Assembly: GCA_000433355.1 (NCBI GenBank)
Contig: FR893177.1
Location: forward strand, 62,001 to 126,000
Direction: 5' to 3'
Origin: Alistipes sp. CAG:435
Lineage (GTDB): Bacteria; Bacteroidota; Bacteroidia; Bacteroidales; UBA932
DNA length: 64,000 bases
Positions 8,023 through 16,381 of this stretch are shown piece by piece. The first letter of the stretch is position 1; every line of letters starts with the position of its first letter. Below the pieces are notes generated by a model, which worked only from the letters and a program-made list of their open reading frames with translations, did no database searches and was not told where the DNA came from. Both the position numbers and the translations under genes were made by a program.

Positions 8023-9093
8023 ATGGACGGACTTTCGCTCAGAAGAAGAATCGCGCTTGACATCGCAAGGTCGATGCGCAAGTCTCAGGAGGAGGAACAT
8101 CCTCTGAGGCAGCTCTTCTGGGAATGTACGCTCCGATGCAATCTCCGTTGCCAGCATTGCGGAAGCGACTGCAAGCAGGTCGCCGCCACTCCGGACATGC
8201 CGAAGGAGGATTTCTTCAAGGTGCTGGACTCCATCGCCGCCAAGACGGATCCCCACAAGGTTTTCGTCATCATCTCCGGCGGAGAGCCGACGATGCGCGC
8301 GGACTTGGAGGAATGCGGCAAAGGAATATATTCCCGTGGATTTCCGTGGGGAATGGTTACGAACGGCTTCGGGATGACGGCGGAAAGATTCTCTCGTCTC
8401 CTCGGAGCCGGTCTTCATTCTATGACTGTCAGCCTGGACGGCTTGGAGGAGAACCACGATTGGCTTCGTGGGCGTGAGGGCAGTTTCACGCGTGCCGCTG
8501 AGACGATCAGGATGGCTGTCCGGTCAGGAATAGCCTTTGATGTCGTGACGTGTGTAAATCGTAGGAACTATCCGCAACTTCCTCAGCTAAAAGAATTTTT
8601 GATTGGGCTCGGACTGAAGGAATGGAGGCTTTTCTCCATATTCCCGCAAGGCCGCGCCGCTTTGAATCCGGATCTTCAGCTTCCGCCGGAGATGTTCCGT
8701 GGGATGCTGGATTTCATCAGGGAGACCAGAAAGGAGGGGAGGATCAAGGCCAGTTATGGTTGCGAAGGCTTCCTCGGCCCTTATGAGGGTGATGTGAGGG
8801 ATCATTTCTATTCCTGCCAGGCCGGTGTTACTGTCGGTTCCGTGCTGGTTGACGGTTCGATCTCCGCCTGCACGAGCATCCGTTCGGACTATCACCAGGG
8901 CAACATCTACGAGGATGATTTTATGGATGTCTGGGAGCATCGCTTCCAACCTTACCGTGACCGGAGCTGGATGCGGAAAGACGACTGCGCCGACTGCAAG
9001 TACTGGAAATGGTGCGAGGGCAACGGAATGCACCTCCGTGACTCGCATGGCAAGCTGATGCTCTGTCATCTGAAAAGAATATTGGACAAATAA
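8023..9093 (+). CDS. radical SAM/SPASM enzyme paired with lipoprotein (TIGR04133-like)
   Basis: This 356-residue enzyme has the radical SAM motif ECTLRCNLRCQHCGSDC near residues 28-44, in which CNLRCQHC is the CxxxCxxC that binds the 4Fe-4S cluster. IISGGEPTMR supplies the SAM-binding GGE. The C-terminus is a SPASM domain with cysteines in SCQAG, SACTS, DDCADCKYWKWCEG and the terminal MLCHLK, able to hold auxiliary Fe-S clusters. Such enzymes often modify peptides or proteins. The gene begins 3 bases after the lipoprotein gene, so the two are translationally linked, and the lipoprotein is the likely substrate or partner (inference). The pair interrupts the pur series between purM and purH without visible repeats. 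Confidence 0.88.
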   Translation: MDGLSLRRRIALDIARSMRKSQEEEHPLRQLFWECTLRCNLRCQHCGSDCKQVAATPDMPKEDFFKVLDSIAAKTDPHKVFVIISGGEPTMRADLEECGKGIYSRGFPWGMVTNGFGMTAERFSRLLGAGLHSMTVSLDGLEENHDWLRGREGSFTRAAETIRMAVRSGIAFDVVTCVNRRNYPQLPQLKEFLIGLGLKEWRLFSIFPQGRAALNPDLQLPPEMFRGMLDFIRETRKEGRIKASYGCEGFLGPYEGDVRDHFYSCQAGVTVGSVLVDGSISACTSIRSDYHQGNIYEDDFMDVWEHRFQPYRDRSWMRKDDCADCKYWKWCEGNGMHLRDSHGKLMLCHLKRILDK

Positions 9094-9109
9094 TTTATTA
9101 ACGTATATT

Positions 9110-10693
9110 ATGCGAGCTTTAATCAGTGTTAGTGACAAGACGGGTGTCGTTGATTTCGCCCGGGAACTCGTGTCGCTCGGATGGGAAATCCTTTCCACCA
9201 GCGGCACAATGAGGATGTTGAGGGAGGCAGGTCTGCCTGTGACCAGCGTAAGTGATGTCACGGGATTCCCCGAGATCTGCGACGGCCGTGTGAAGACCCT
9301 TCATCCTAAGATCCACGGAGCCCTTCTCGCCCGCAGGGATATTCCTGATCATCTGAAACAATTAGAGGACAACGGAATCGAGAAGATCGACCTCGTCTGC
9401 GTCAACCTTTATCCGTTCCGTGAGACGATCGCCAAACCGGATGTCACGATGGAGGATGCCGTGGAGCACATCGACATCGGAGGCCCGTCAATGCTTCGCA
9501 GCGCCGCCAAGAACTGGGCCTCGGTCACAGTGGTAGTCAATCCTGAGGACTACGCCACTGTCATCTCCGAGATCAAGGCAACCGGTGACACGACTCCGCA
9601 GACCCGTCTCAAACTCTCGGCCAAGGCCTACACCCACACCGCTGAATATGATAGCGCGATCGCGACCTATATGCGCGCCCAGGCCGGTCTCCCAGAGAAG
9701 CTGTTCCTTGAATATGACATCTGCCAGAATCTCCGCTACGGTGAGAACCCTCACCAGCAGGCCAAGTTCTACAAGACCCTGAAGCCGGTTCCATATTCAT
9801 TGGCCACTGCCGAGCAGTTGAACGGCAAGGAGCTGTCTTACAATAATATTCAGGATGCCAACGCCGCCCTCAACATCGTCCGTGAGTTCGACGAGCCTTT
9901 CGCTGTTGGCCTCAAGCACATGAATCCGTGCGGAGCCGGCCTCGGAACCGATGTCGTGGATGCGTGGAAGAAGGTTTACGAGGGAGACAAGACCTCCATC
10001 TTCGGAGGTATCGTGGCGTTCAACCGTGAGGTCAACCTTGAGGTTGCGCAGCTGCTCAAGCCGATCTTCCTTGAAATCGTGATGGCTCCGTCATTCGCAC
10101 CTGATGCCCTTGAGCTTCTCCGCGCCAAAAAGAACCTGCGTGTCCTTAAAGTGAATATGGAAGGTTCTGTCAAGGAGCAGATGCAGTGTGTCAGCGTCAA
10201 CGGGGGACTTCTGGTTCAGAATCAAGACCTTGCCATCGTACCGGTGACCGCTTCGCAGACTGTGACCGAGGCTGTGCCGACCGAAGGGCAGATTGTCGAT
10301 CTGAATTTTACCTGGAGGATTGTCAAGCATGTCAAGTCCAACGCCATCACCGTCGGCAAGGCCGGAATGATCTACGGAGTGGGAGCCGGCCAGATGAACC
10401 GTGTAGGTTCCGCTGAATTGGCTCTCAAACAGGCCGCCGCCACTTTGGCCGAGGAGGAAACCGCCAAGACAGGCGTGCCTGTTGACCCTAAGGAGGCTGC
10501 CCGCAAGGCAGGTCTCGTTCTGGCTTCCGACGCTTTCTTCCCGTTCGATGACTGCGTGACCCTGGCGGCCGAGTACGGCGTGAAAGCCATCGTGCAGCCT
10601 GGCGGATCCGTCCGCGACGAGGATTCCATCAAGAAATGCGACGAGCTTGGCATCGCAATGGTCTTCACCGGAGAACGTCATTTCAAACATTAA
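9110..10693 (+). CDS. purH: bifunctional AICAR transformylase/IMP cyclohydrolase
   Basis: This 527-residue protein catalyses the last two steps to IMP. The N-terminal cyclohydrolase domain (about 1-195) opens with RALISVSDKTGVVDFAREL and contains STSGTMRML, FPEICDGRVKTLHPKIHGALL and VCVNLYPF. The transformylase domain follows with YDICQNLRYGENPHQQA, KELSYNNIQDANAA and the catalytic LKHMNPCGAG (Lys-His pair), and ends ALASDAFFPFDD-like then QPGGSVRDEDSI. It follows the radical SAM gene by 16 bases and so may be on the same transcript. Confidence 0.97.
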   Translation: MRALISVSDKTGVVDFARELVSLGWEILSTSGTMRMLREAGLPVTSVSDVTGFPEICDGRVKTLHPKIHGALLARRDIPDHLKQLEDNGIEKIDLVCVNLYPFRETIAKPDVTMEDAVEHIDIGGPSMLRSAAKNWASVTVVVNPEDYATVISEIKATGDTTPQTRLKLSAKAYTHTAEYDSAIATYMRAQAGLPEKLFLEYDICQNLRYGENPHQQAKFYKTLKPVPYSLATAEQLNGKELSYNNIQDANAALNIVREFDEPFAVGLKHMNPCGAGLGTDVVDAWKKVYEGDKTSIFGGIVAFNREVNLEVAQLLKPIFLEIVMAPSFAPDALELLRAKKNLRVLKVNMEGSVKEQMQCVSVNGGLLVQNQDLAIVPVTASQTVTEAVPTEGQIVDLNFTWRIVKHVKSNAITVGKAGMIYGVGAGQMNRVGSAELALKQAAATLAEEETAKTGVPVDPKEAARKAGLVLASDAFFPFDDCVTLAAEYGVKAIVQPGGSVRDEDSIKKCDELGIAMVFTGERHFKH

Positions 10694-10826
10694 TATCATC
10701 TTCGTGGCAGATAACTGTTTGACAATCAAGCAAAATGCCATACTCGTGGTCCCGAAAACAGAACCAGGAAGATGACGATTTCGTTGAAAGTCAGCATGTT
10801 ATCTGCCAAGCCTACCATTAATATTT
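10694..10826 (+). other. purH-purD intergenic region with crossing inverted repeats
   Basis: Two inverted repeats overlap in a crossing arrangement. TCATCTTC (10696-10703) can pair with GAAGATGA (10768-10775), and TGGCAGATAAC (10705-10715) can pair with GTTATCTGCCA (10798-10808). They cannot both form as simple nested stems, so this is either a pseudoknot-like or an alternative-structure leader ahead of purD. No known riboswitch is recognised. Confidence 0.35.
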
Positions 10827-12236
10827 ATGCGAGTATTTCATTTCGAATCAACGAACAAGAGTGACGGCAAAACGATAATGCTGGACTCTTTCCTGACCAA
10901 GAACGTGCTGGTTGTCGGTAGCGGTGGCCGCGAGCACGCCATTGTGGACGCTTTGAGCCGCTCCAGACGTGTCGGCAAGATATTCTGCGCTCCTGGAAAC
11001 GCCGGGATCGCCGCCCAGGCCGAGTGCGTTCCTCTCAAGGAGACACAGATCCCTGAACTTGTGGACTTCGCGAAGGAACACGGTGTTGACCTGACGGTTG
11101 TGGGGCCGGAAGTCCCTCTCTCCGCCGGAATCGCCGATGCCTTCGAAAAGGCTGGATTGAGGATATTCGGACCTTCCGCCGCAGCCGCCCGCATCGAGTC
11201 CAGCAAGGATTTCGCGAAACGGCTGATGGAGAAGTACGACATTCCGACCGCCGCCTTCAAGACCTTCGACAACTACGATGATGCCATTGAATATGTCAGC
11301 AGACACACCTTCCCGATTGTCCTGAAATATGACGGGCTGGCCGCCGGCAAGGGAGTCGTCATCCCGGAGACCTTCTCCGACGCCAAGGTGGCTCTGAAGG
11401 ACATGCTCCTTGACGACAAATTCGGCAAGGGCAAGGTCGTGGTCGAGGAATATCTCACCGGCCCCGAGTTCTCGTTTATGTGCTTTGTGAACGGTAAGGA
11501 GGTCTTCCCTCTGGCCATCGCCCAGGATCACAAGAGAGCGTTCGAGGGAGACAAAGGCCCTAACACCGGAGGTATGGGAGCATATTCACCGGTTCCGGTC
11601 ATCACCGCCGAGGATGAGGAATATGCCCTTGAGAACATTATGAAGAAGACTGCCGCCGCTATGGTCGCCGAAGGCTGCTCGTTCAAAGGGCTGCTTTACG
11701 GTGGCCTGATGAAGACTCCGTCCGGCATCAAGGTCATCGAGTTCAACTGCCGTTTCGGAGATCCTGAGACTGAGGTGGTTCTGCCTCGTCTGGAGTCAGA
11801 CATCTACGACATATTCTCAGCCATCGCTGATGGTGGAATGTCGGTGAACGCTCCGGAGGGGACTGATTCCGTGGAGGGCGCAAGGCTTTCATCCGCCGAG
11901 CTTATGCCGGAGATCAAGTGGTCTTCCGAGCAGACTCTCGGCTTTGTGATGGCTTCGAAAGGCTATCCGGGCTCTTACGAGAAAGGCTTTGCGATCTCCG
12001 GTTTGGATGAGGCTTTGGCTGATCCGTCGGTCAGGATCTATCAGATGGGAACCAGGGAGGTCACAGATCCGGAATCCGGTGCCAAGTCTCTGGTGACTTC
12101 CGGTGGCCGTGTCCTGATGGTGGTCGCCTCCGGTGAAACCCTCCGCCAGGCCCGTGACAAAGCCCTCGCCGCCGTCCGTAAGATTCACTGCGACAACCTC
12201 TTCTACCGTTCCGACATCGGGCATCTTGTCCTATAG
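10827..12236 (+). CDS. purD: phosphoribosylamine-glycine ligase (GAR synthetase)
   Basis: This ATP-grasp enzyme joins glycine to phosphoribosylamine, the step after PurF. The recognisable sequence starts at NVLVVGSGGREHAIVDAL and includes VVGPEVPLSAGIADAF, FGPSAAAARIESSKDFAKRL, VLKYDGLAAGKGVV and EFNCRFGDPETEVVLPRL; all ATP-grasp elements are intact. The open frame has an ATG at 10827, but homology begins only around residue 22. The in-frame ATG at 10878 gives a product of about 452 residues and is an equally likely true start. The possible structured leader at 10696-10808 precedes it. Confidence 0.95.
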   Translation: MRVFHFESTNKSDGKTIMLDSFLTKNVLVVGSGGREHAIVDALSRSRRVGKIFCAPGNAGIAAQAECVPLKETQIPELVDFAKEHGVDLTVVGPEVPLSAGIADAFEKAGLRIFGPSAAAARIESSKDFAKRLMEKYDIPTAAFKTFDNYDDAIEYVSRHTFPIVLKYDGLAAGKGVVIPETFSDAKVALKDMLLDDKFGKGKVVVEEYLTGPEFSFMCFVNGKEVFPLAIAQDHKRAFEGDKGPNTGGMGAYSPVPVITAEDEEYALENIMKKTAAAMVAEGCSFKGLLYGGLMKTPSGIKVIEFNCRFGDPETEVVLPRLESDIYDIFSAIADGGMSVNAPEGTDSVEGARLSSAELMPEIKWSSEQTLGFVMASKGYPGSYEKGFAISGLDEALADPSVRIYQMGTREVTDPESGAKSLVTSGGRVLMVVASGETLRQARDKALAAVRKIHCDNLFYRSDIGHLVL

Positions 12237-12240
12237 TTAT

Positions 12241-12325
12241 AAATCTCACCTCTTCACCGCTTGCGGTGAAAGGGTGAAAGTAAGTCCCTCCCCCGAGGGG
12301 AGGGATTTAGGGAGAGGGTAACGTG
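12241..12325 (+). repeat. intergenic palindromic (REP-like) element with GGTAACGTG tail
   Basis: A short palindrome TTCACCGC/GCGGTGAA (12253-12270) is followed by CCCTCCC/GGGAGGG arms around CCGAG, then by a GA-rich run ending in GGTAACGTG (12317-12325). The same nonamer tail recurs at three other intergenic sites. No gene fits in 12237-12406. Confidence 0.5.
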
Positions 12326-12406
12326 AATAGATTGTCGTGGTAGGCACTTTGAACATGAGATAAGTTTTTTCAATTAGTAATAACCTTTTAGCGAGGTACA
12401 AATGTT

Positions 12407-13267
12407 ATGACAATATCTGGAAAAGATTTAGCGGCCAGGTTAAAGGCCCGAATGGCCGAGCAGGTGGCCACATTCCCTGCAAAATATGGCCGAGTCCCTC
12501 ATTTGGTCGTGATCCTGGTGGGAGACGACCCCGGCAGCCAGACCTACGTCAGGAACAAGGCCAAGGCCTGTGACGTGGTAGGAATCAGGAACACCACAGT
12601 CAGGATGCCTGCCGACACCCCTGAGCAGGTACTCCTCGACAAGATCGCCGAGCTCAACGCTGACGACACCGTTGACGGCATCCTTGTCCAGCTTCCTCTC
12701 CCGAAGCAGATCAGCGAACCGAAAGTGATCGAGGCCATAGCCCAGTCCAAAGACGTTGACGGCTTTCACCCGCTCAACACCGCTGCCCTTTGGCAGAAGA
12801 GACCGAACTCCTCCTGCGTTGTCCCTTGCACCCCTATGGGAATCATAAGGCTTCTTGAGGATGCCAATTATGAGATTGCCGGAAAGAATGCTGTCGTGAT
12901 CGGCCGCAGCCAGATCGTCGGCCTCCCGATCACCAAACTTCTCCTTGACAGGAACGCTACGGTAACAGTCTGTCATTCAAAGACGAAGAACCTTTCTGAA
13001 ATCACACGTCAGGCAGACATCCTTGTTGTGGCCATAGGCCGTGCCAAGTTCGTGACCGGTGATATGGTCAAGGACGGTGCCGCCGTGATCGATGTTGGAA
13101 TGGACCTTGACGAGAACGGCAAGCTTTGCGGTGATGTGGACTTCGCCTCCGTCGAGCCGAAAGCTTCTGTCATCACCCCTGTTCCTGGCGGTGTCGGTCC
13201 GATGACTATCTGCTGCCTAATGGAGAACACCATCCAGTGCTTCCTCAACAAGGTTGCGGTTCGATAG
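12407..13267 (+). CDS. folD: bifunctional methylene-THF dehydrogenase/methenyl-THF cyclohydrolase
   Basis: This enzyme interconverts methylene-, methenyl- and 10-formyl-tetrahydrofolate; the last is the formyl donor for PurH, which explains its place at the end of the purine cluster. At 286 residues it is full length. Seen are YVRNKAKACDVVGI (with the catalytic Lys of the YxxxK motif), VQLPLPKQI, KDVDGFHPLN, PCTPMGIIRLL, VVIGRSQIVGLPITKLLL (dinucleotide site), CHSKTKNL and TPVPGGVGPMTICCLMENT. It is preceded by a 170-base gap carrying a REP-like element and followed by a hairpin. Confidence 0.97.
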   Translation: MTISGKDLAARLKARMAEQVATFPAKYGRVPHLVVILVGDDPGSQTYVRNKAKACDVVGIRNTTVRMPADTPEQVLLDKIAELNADDTVDGILVQLPLPKQISEPKVIEAIAQSKDVDGFHPLNTAALWQKRPNSSCVVPCTPMGIIRLLEDANYEIAGKNAVVIGRSQIVGLPITKLLLDRNATVTVCHSKTKNLSEITRQADILVVAIGRAKFVTGDMVKDGAAVIDVGMDLDENGKLCGDVDFASVEPKASVITPVPGGVGPMTICCLMENTIQCFLNKVAVR

Positions 13268-13297
13268 GTTACACCAGTTAAATCGTTGACAAAATAT

Positions 13298-13329
13298 AAC
13301 TCCACTTAAGGATACTCTTGAGTGGAGTT
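13298..13329. terminator. hairpin between folD and the convergent minus-strand operon
   Basis: AACTCCACT (13298-13306) and AGTGGAGTT (13321-13329) form a 9-bp stem with a 14-base loop. A long T-run is lacking on both sides, so termination strength is uncertain, but its position between convergent genes fits. Confidence 0.5.
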
Positions 13330-13379
13330 AATGTTTAACGCTTCCCGTACGGATGTCTAAATAACATATTAATTGCTGA

Positions 13380-13940
13380 TTATTCAGTGGAATACGTTTC
13401 AAGTGTTTTTATGAATATGTCAAATAACTTTTGGCTATTAAGTGGATTCCCTACATAAATTGGGTAACCATTCTTATTTAGAAGAAAGCTATGGAATCTT
13501 TTGTCATCAGGTATTCTTGGGTTCAATGATCTGAATTCTCCGTATTGGTCAATATAAATAGGAAAATTTAGGTGAGCATCTATAAGATTTATCAAAACCT
13601 CCTGAGCATTTTCGGGTAAAGGAGAGAAGAGAATGACAACATTGCATCCATTACTTTTAGATATTGTTTTATATTTATTAACGCTTTCAGCCAAGTGATT
13701 TATTACGCATGCTGAACATTCTGATTCATCGTAATTAATAATCAGAGTTTCTTTTCCTGACATATCACCTTTAGTGGAACTAATTATCCCTTTGTTTACT
13801 ATTAGAAGTTCGGCGGGGAAGCATATTTTTGTGTTCTTGAATATCCTTACTTTCCAAGAAAGAGTAAAATCATGACAAGCGCTTATCATAGCCATTATCA
13901 TGAACAGTGCAAGATATTTTGTAATTCTTGCGACTTTCAT
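13380..13940 (-). CDS. thioredoxin-like lipoprotein with CxxC motif
   Basis: This 186-residue protein has a signal peptide ending in a lipobox (MAMISAC, Cys about 22). The core ETLIINYDESECSAC followed by a helix, then VVILFSPLPEN and FPIYIDQYGEF, reads as a thioredoxin/AhpC-TSA fold with a Cys-Ser-Ala-Cys active site near residues 77-80. The last part (about 150-180) contains SFLLNKNGYPIYVGNP, typical of the final strands in TlpA-like proteins. Its start overlaps the stop of the propeller gene by 4 bases (ATGA), implying translational coupling. The whole operon is AT-rich relative to its neighbours, a sign of acquisition or relaxed codon use. A periplasmic redox role is inferred. Confidence 0.7.
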   Translation of the reverse strand: MKVARITKYLALFMIMAMISACHDFTLSWKVRIFKNTKICFPAELLIVNKGIISSTKGDMSGKETLIINYDESECSACVINHLAESVNKYKTISKSNGCNVVILFSPLPENAQEVLINLIDAHLNFPIYIDQYGEFRSLNPRIPDDKRFHSFLLNKNGYPIYVGNPLNSQKLFDIFIKTLETYSTE

Positions 13941-14995
13941 AGTTTATAATATAGAAGTGTAGGCTCTTTTGTCTCATTGTCATGGGACAATGTGTATAAA
14001 CATGAATCATCATTTGATACGATGAAATTATAGAAAGGTTGATCTGTCTCATATCGCTGGATGATGTTTCCGTCCCAATCATAAACATCAATTCTGTCCT
14101 TAAAGTACCCAGGATAACCTTTATATTCTTTGTTTTCTACTGTGTTTGAATATGTCACATAGATATATCGGTCTGTTGTGGCTATTTTGATACCACGGTA
14201 TTCTTTGTTTCTTATACTCGTCTTCCTACCGTTATAGACATACTCTGGGAGAATGTTTAATACCACATTATGGCTGGTAATGTTCTGGCCATCAAATCCC
14301 ATTATGTCCATGAATCGTCCTTCGCCACAGGCGTATACCAATTTTGTTCTATCTGAGTTTAAAGCTATCTGGGCATTTGCAGAATAAAGGACTTGCTTGT
14401 TTTGATCTGGTGCTTGCTGTTTGTCTTCTATCCAGAATTTCAGAGGTGTTCTTAAATTATTTTTTAGATCAATGCTACTTAGAATCTCTTTACTTTTCCA
14501 TTTACCCGCTATGGCTATTATAGTACTGTCATTTATGACCGTAAAATCACCAAATGTCTGGATGTCGTTCAGCCAGGTTGTTTGCTCGACTGACCAGTTA
14601 ATTGGTTTTTCAACACTAAGTTTGACCTTTAGAAATTTGCTGATGCCGTTCGCTCCATGTTTATCAAAGGCCATTATATTCCTGTCGATGAATTTTGGCA
14701 ACACAAAATGGATCTCTCTCTCGCTGCGTCCTTTGCGAAGGATTGTGTAACTTTCTGAGATTGTGCAATCGTCTTTTTTGTAGACTTTGACATTCCCGTT
14801 TCTGTCGTATGATGAAAACACAATCATAGAATCCGTTACCGCAAGGAAATCTGCGACATACAGATCCCCTTGCGTTACCTTAAATTGTTCTCCTTTGAGA
14901 CTCAGCCTCGATTCCTCAGCGTTATTACTATCAGTGCATGCCCCTATAATGATAGTCAATATTATAGGGAGAAGATATTCTTTTAATTGAACCAT
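13937..14995 (-). CDS. six-bladed beta-propeller-like lipoprotein
   Basis: This 352-residue exported lipoprotein has a lipobox (TIIIGAC, about residue 20). It is built of repeated four-strand segments with YVADFLAVTDSMIVFSS-, FTVINDSTIIAI-, DRYIYVTYSN- and IDVYDWDGNIIQRYETD-like blades, ending YNFIVSNDDSCLYTL. That pattern is typical of the TolB-like/6-bladed propeller lipoproteins of Bacteroidota that occur beside short NVEALA-type peptides. It is the middle gene of a three-gene minus operon: the small peptide gene ends 15 bases upstream and the thioredoxin-like gene overlaps its stop. A ligand-binding or peptide-handling role is inference; no catalytic residues are apparent. Confidence 0.7.
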   Translation of the reverse strand: MVQLKEYLLPIILTIIIGACTDSNNAEESRLSLKGEQFKVTQGDLYVADFLAVTDSMIVFSSYDRNGNVKVYKKDDCTISESYTILRKGRSEREIHFVLPKFIDRNIMAFDKHGANGISKFLKVKLSVEKPINWSVEQTTWLNDIQTFGDFTVINDSTIIAIAGKWKSKEILSSIDLKNNLRTPLKFWIEDKQQAPDQNKQVLYSANAQIALNSDRTKLVYACGEGRFMDIMGFDGQNITSHNVVLNILPEYVYNGRKTSIRNKEYRGIKIATTDRYIYVTYSNTVENKEYKGYPGYFKDRIDVYDWDGNIIQRYETDQPFYNFIVSNDDSCLYTLSHDNETKEPTLLYYKL

Positions 14996-15010
14996 TGAAT
15001 CTTGCGAAGC

Positions 15011-15242
15011 TTAATCAACGTTCCTTAATCCAGTAGTTTCAGCGAGGAATTCTGTGCCAGAGGTGTCTTTCAAGATAAAGTAACAGACAGATATGGCCTG
15101 GACACATGGTACAGTGACAACTGTTGTGTCATTGGTAAGAGCATAAATGTTTGATTGCTCAAGAGAAGTCTCACCGCGCGAAGAGTAAGAGACCAGAATG
15201 ACCGTTATCACTAATAAAGTGAAGAAAACTATTTTTTTTCAT
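15011..15242 (-). CDS. NVEALA-like small exported peptide, signal peptide out of frame by one base
   Basis: The frame ending at 15011 encodes a mature part with QSNIYALTNDT, two cysteines in PCVQAISVC, and a short polar tail; NIYAL matches the NVEAL-type motif of small Bacteroidota exported peptides. Directly upstream in the same frame is a good hydrophobic signal sequence (KKIVFFTLLVITVILVS). The only nearby ATG (15240-15242) is followed by eight As (15232-15239), which puts it in the wrong frame; seven As would give a perfect Met-Lys-Lys signal peptide. As written, either a GTG at 15211 is used, giving a truncated signal, or the gene is off. Slippage, phase variation or a sequencing error could each explain it. 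Confidence 0.55.
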
Positions 15243-15347
15243 ATATGAAACGTTTTTTCATTGTGGATTAAAATAATTATAATATCTATTATATCCAAAT
15301 TTTACTTTTAAGGTTCCCACTGTTCTCAGTGTTATAAAAAAATTGCC

Positions 15348-15355
15348 TATCTTTG
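15348..15355 (+). promoter_or_regulatory. -7 element of the lacI-family regulator promoter
   Basis: TATCTTTG fits TAnnTTTG; the -33 element is not clear. The element overlaps a possible TTG start at 15353, so translation must begin at the ATG at 15374. Confidence 0.5.
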
Positions 15356-15373
15356 CCGCCACAGACATTAATT

Positions 15374-16381
15374 ATGCGCAAGAACACTATCCAATCAATA
15401 TCCGAACAGACCGGCTATTCAGTCTCGACAGTTTCCAGAGTCCTTTCAGGCAAGGCGCAACGCTCCAGAATCAGTCAGAAAGCGATTGAAATAATTCAGG
15501 CGGAGGCGAAAAGAATCAACTATACGCCGAATCTTCTTGCGCAAGGGCTTCGTACCAGCCGCACCTACACCATTGGCCTGACTGTGCCGGGGATTGACAA
15601 CCCGTTCTTCGCCACGTTGGCTAGCACTGTGATCGAGAATCTTAAACTCGCCGGCTACCACACACTTCTGGCCGACTCGTTGGAAAATGAGAAGGATTTC
15701 GAGAGTTCCCTTATGATGTTCCGCTCAAGAAGCGTGGACGGCATAATCGCTGTTCCTGTCGGCAACACGACCGAATTGATGGACGAGATCACCGGCAACA
15801 TCCCTACTGTCCTGATAGACCGTTACTTCGAGGGAACCTCCCTACCATACATCTGTACCGACAACTACGCCGGTGGCTATATGGCGACTGAATATCTCAT
15901 CAACCGCGGCTGCCGCAACATCTTGTCAATCCAGGGCGTGGAGGGCTCGACCCCTTCAATGGAGCGTGTCAGAGGCTTCAAGGACGCCATCAGCGCCCAC
16001 AGCGAAAAGCAAATTGAATATGCAATTGTGGGTGACGCTTTCTCTGTCGAGAATGGTTACGATCAGGTCAAGAGAATATTCAGTGATGGGGTAAGGTATG
16101 ACGCTGTGTTTGCATATTCATCAACCATCCTGCTTGGTGCCATCCGCGCTTTCCGCGAGCTTGGCGTGAGGATTCCGGAGCAGGTGGGCATCATTTCTTT
16201 CGACAACAACGGTTTCCTGGACTTTTTGGATCCCGCTATCACCCGCATCGAGCAACCCCTCTCGGAGATCGGCCGCCTGGCCTCCCAGGTCCTGATCGAC
16301 ATCATTGAGAACAAGCATCAGGATCTCCCCCCTGTCCAACGCCTCATCGCCCCGACCCTCATCGTCCGCGACAGCTGCTGA
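15374..16381 (+). CDS. LacI-family transcriptional regulator
   Basis: This 335-residue DNA-binding repressor starts MRKNTIQSISEQTGYSVSTVSRVLSGK, the classic LacI helix-turn-helix, with a hinge region RINYTPNLLAQGLRTSRTYTIG (residues about 47-68, abbreviated). The periplasmic-binding-protein-like effector domain follows, with GIDNPFFATLAS, RSVDGIIAVPVG, TDNYAGGYMATEYLINRG, DAVFAYSSTILLGAIRAFRELG and GIISFDNNG. The effector is probably a sugar, but no adjacent catabolic operon identifies it. The last codons (VRDSC, stop) lie inside the first unit of a 74-bp tandem repeat, so the C-terminus may have been remodelled by the repeat. Confidence 0.93.
   Translation: MRKNTIQSISEQTGYSVSTVSRVLSGKAQRSRISQKAIEIIQAEAKRINYTPNLLAQGLRTSRTYTIGLTVPGIDNPFFATLASTVIENLKLAGYHTLLADSLENEKDFESSLMMFRSRSVDGIIAVPVGNTTELMDEITGNIPTVLIDRYFEGTSLPYICTDNYAGGYMATEYLINRGCRNILSIQGVEGSTPSMERVRGFKDAISAHSEKQIEYAIVGDAFSVENGYDQVKRIFSDGVRYDAVFAYSSTILLGAIRAFRELGVRIPEQVGIISFDNNGFLDFLDPAITRIEQPLSEIGRLASQVLIDIIENKHQDLPPVQRLIAPTLIVRDSC

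Noticed and set aside
10827..10877. Extra N-terminal 17 codons of purD as a signal or regulatory domain
   Set aside because: They are low in hydrophobicity and resemble no targeting signal; the ATG at 10878 is likely the true start, but the longer frame cannot be excluded.
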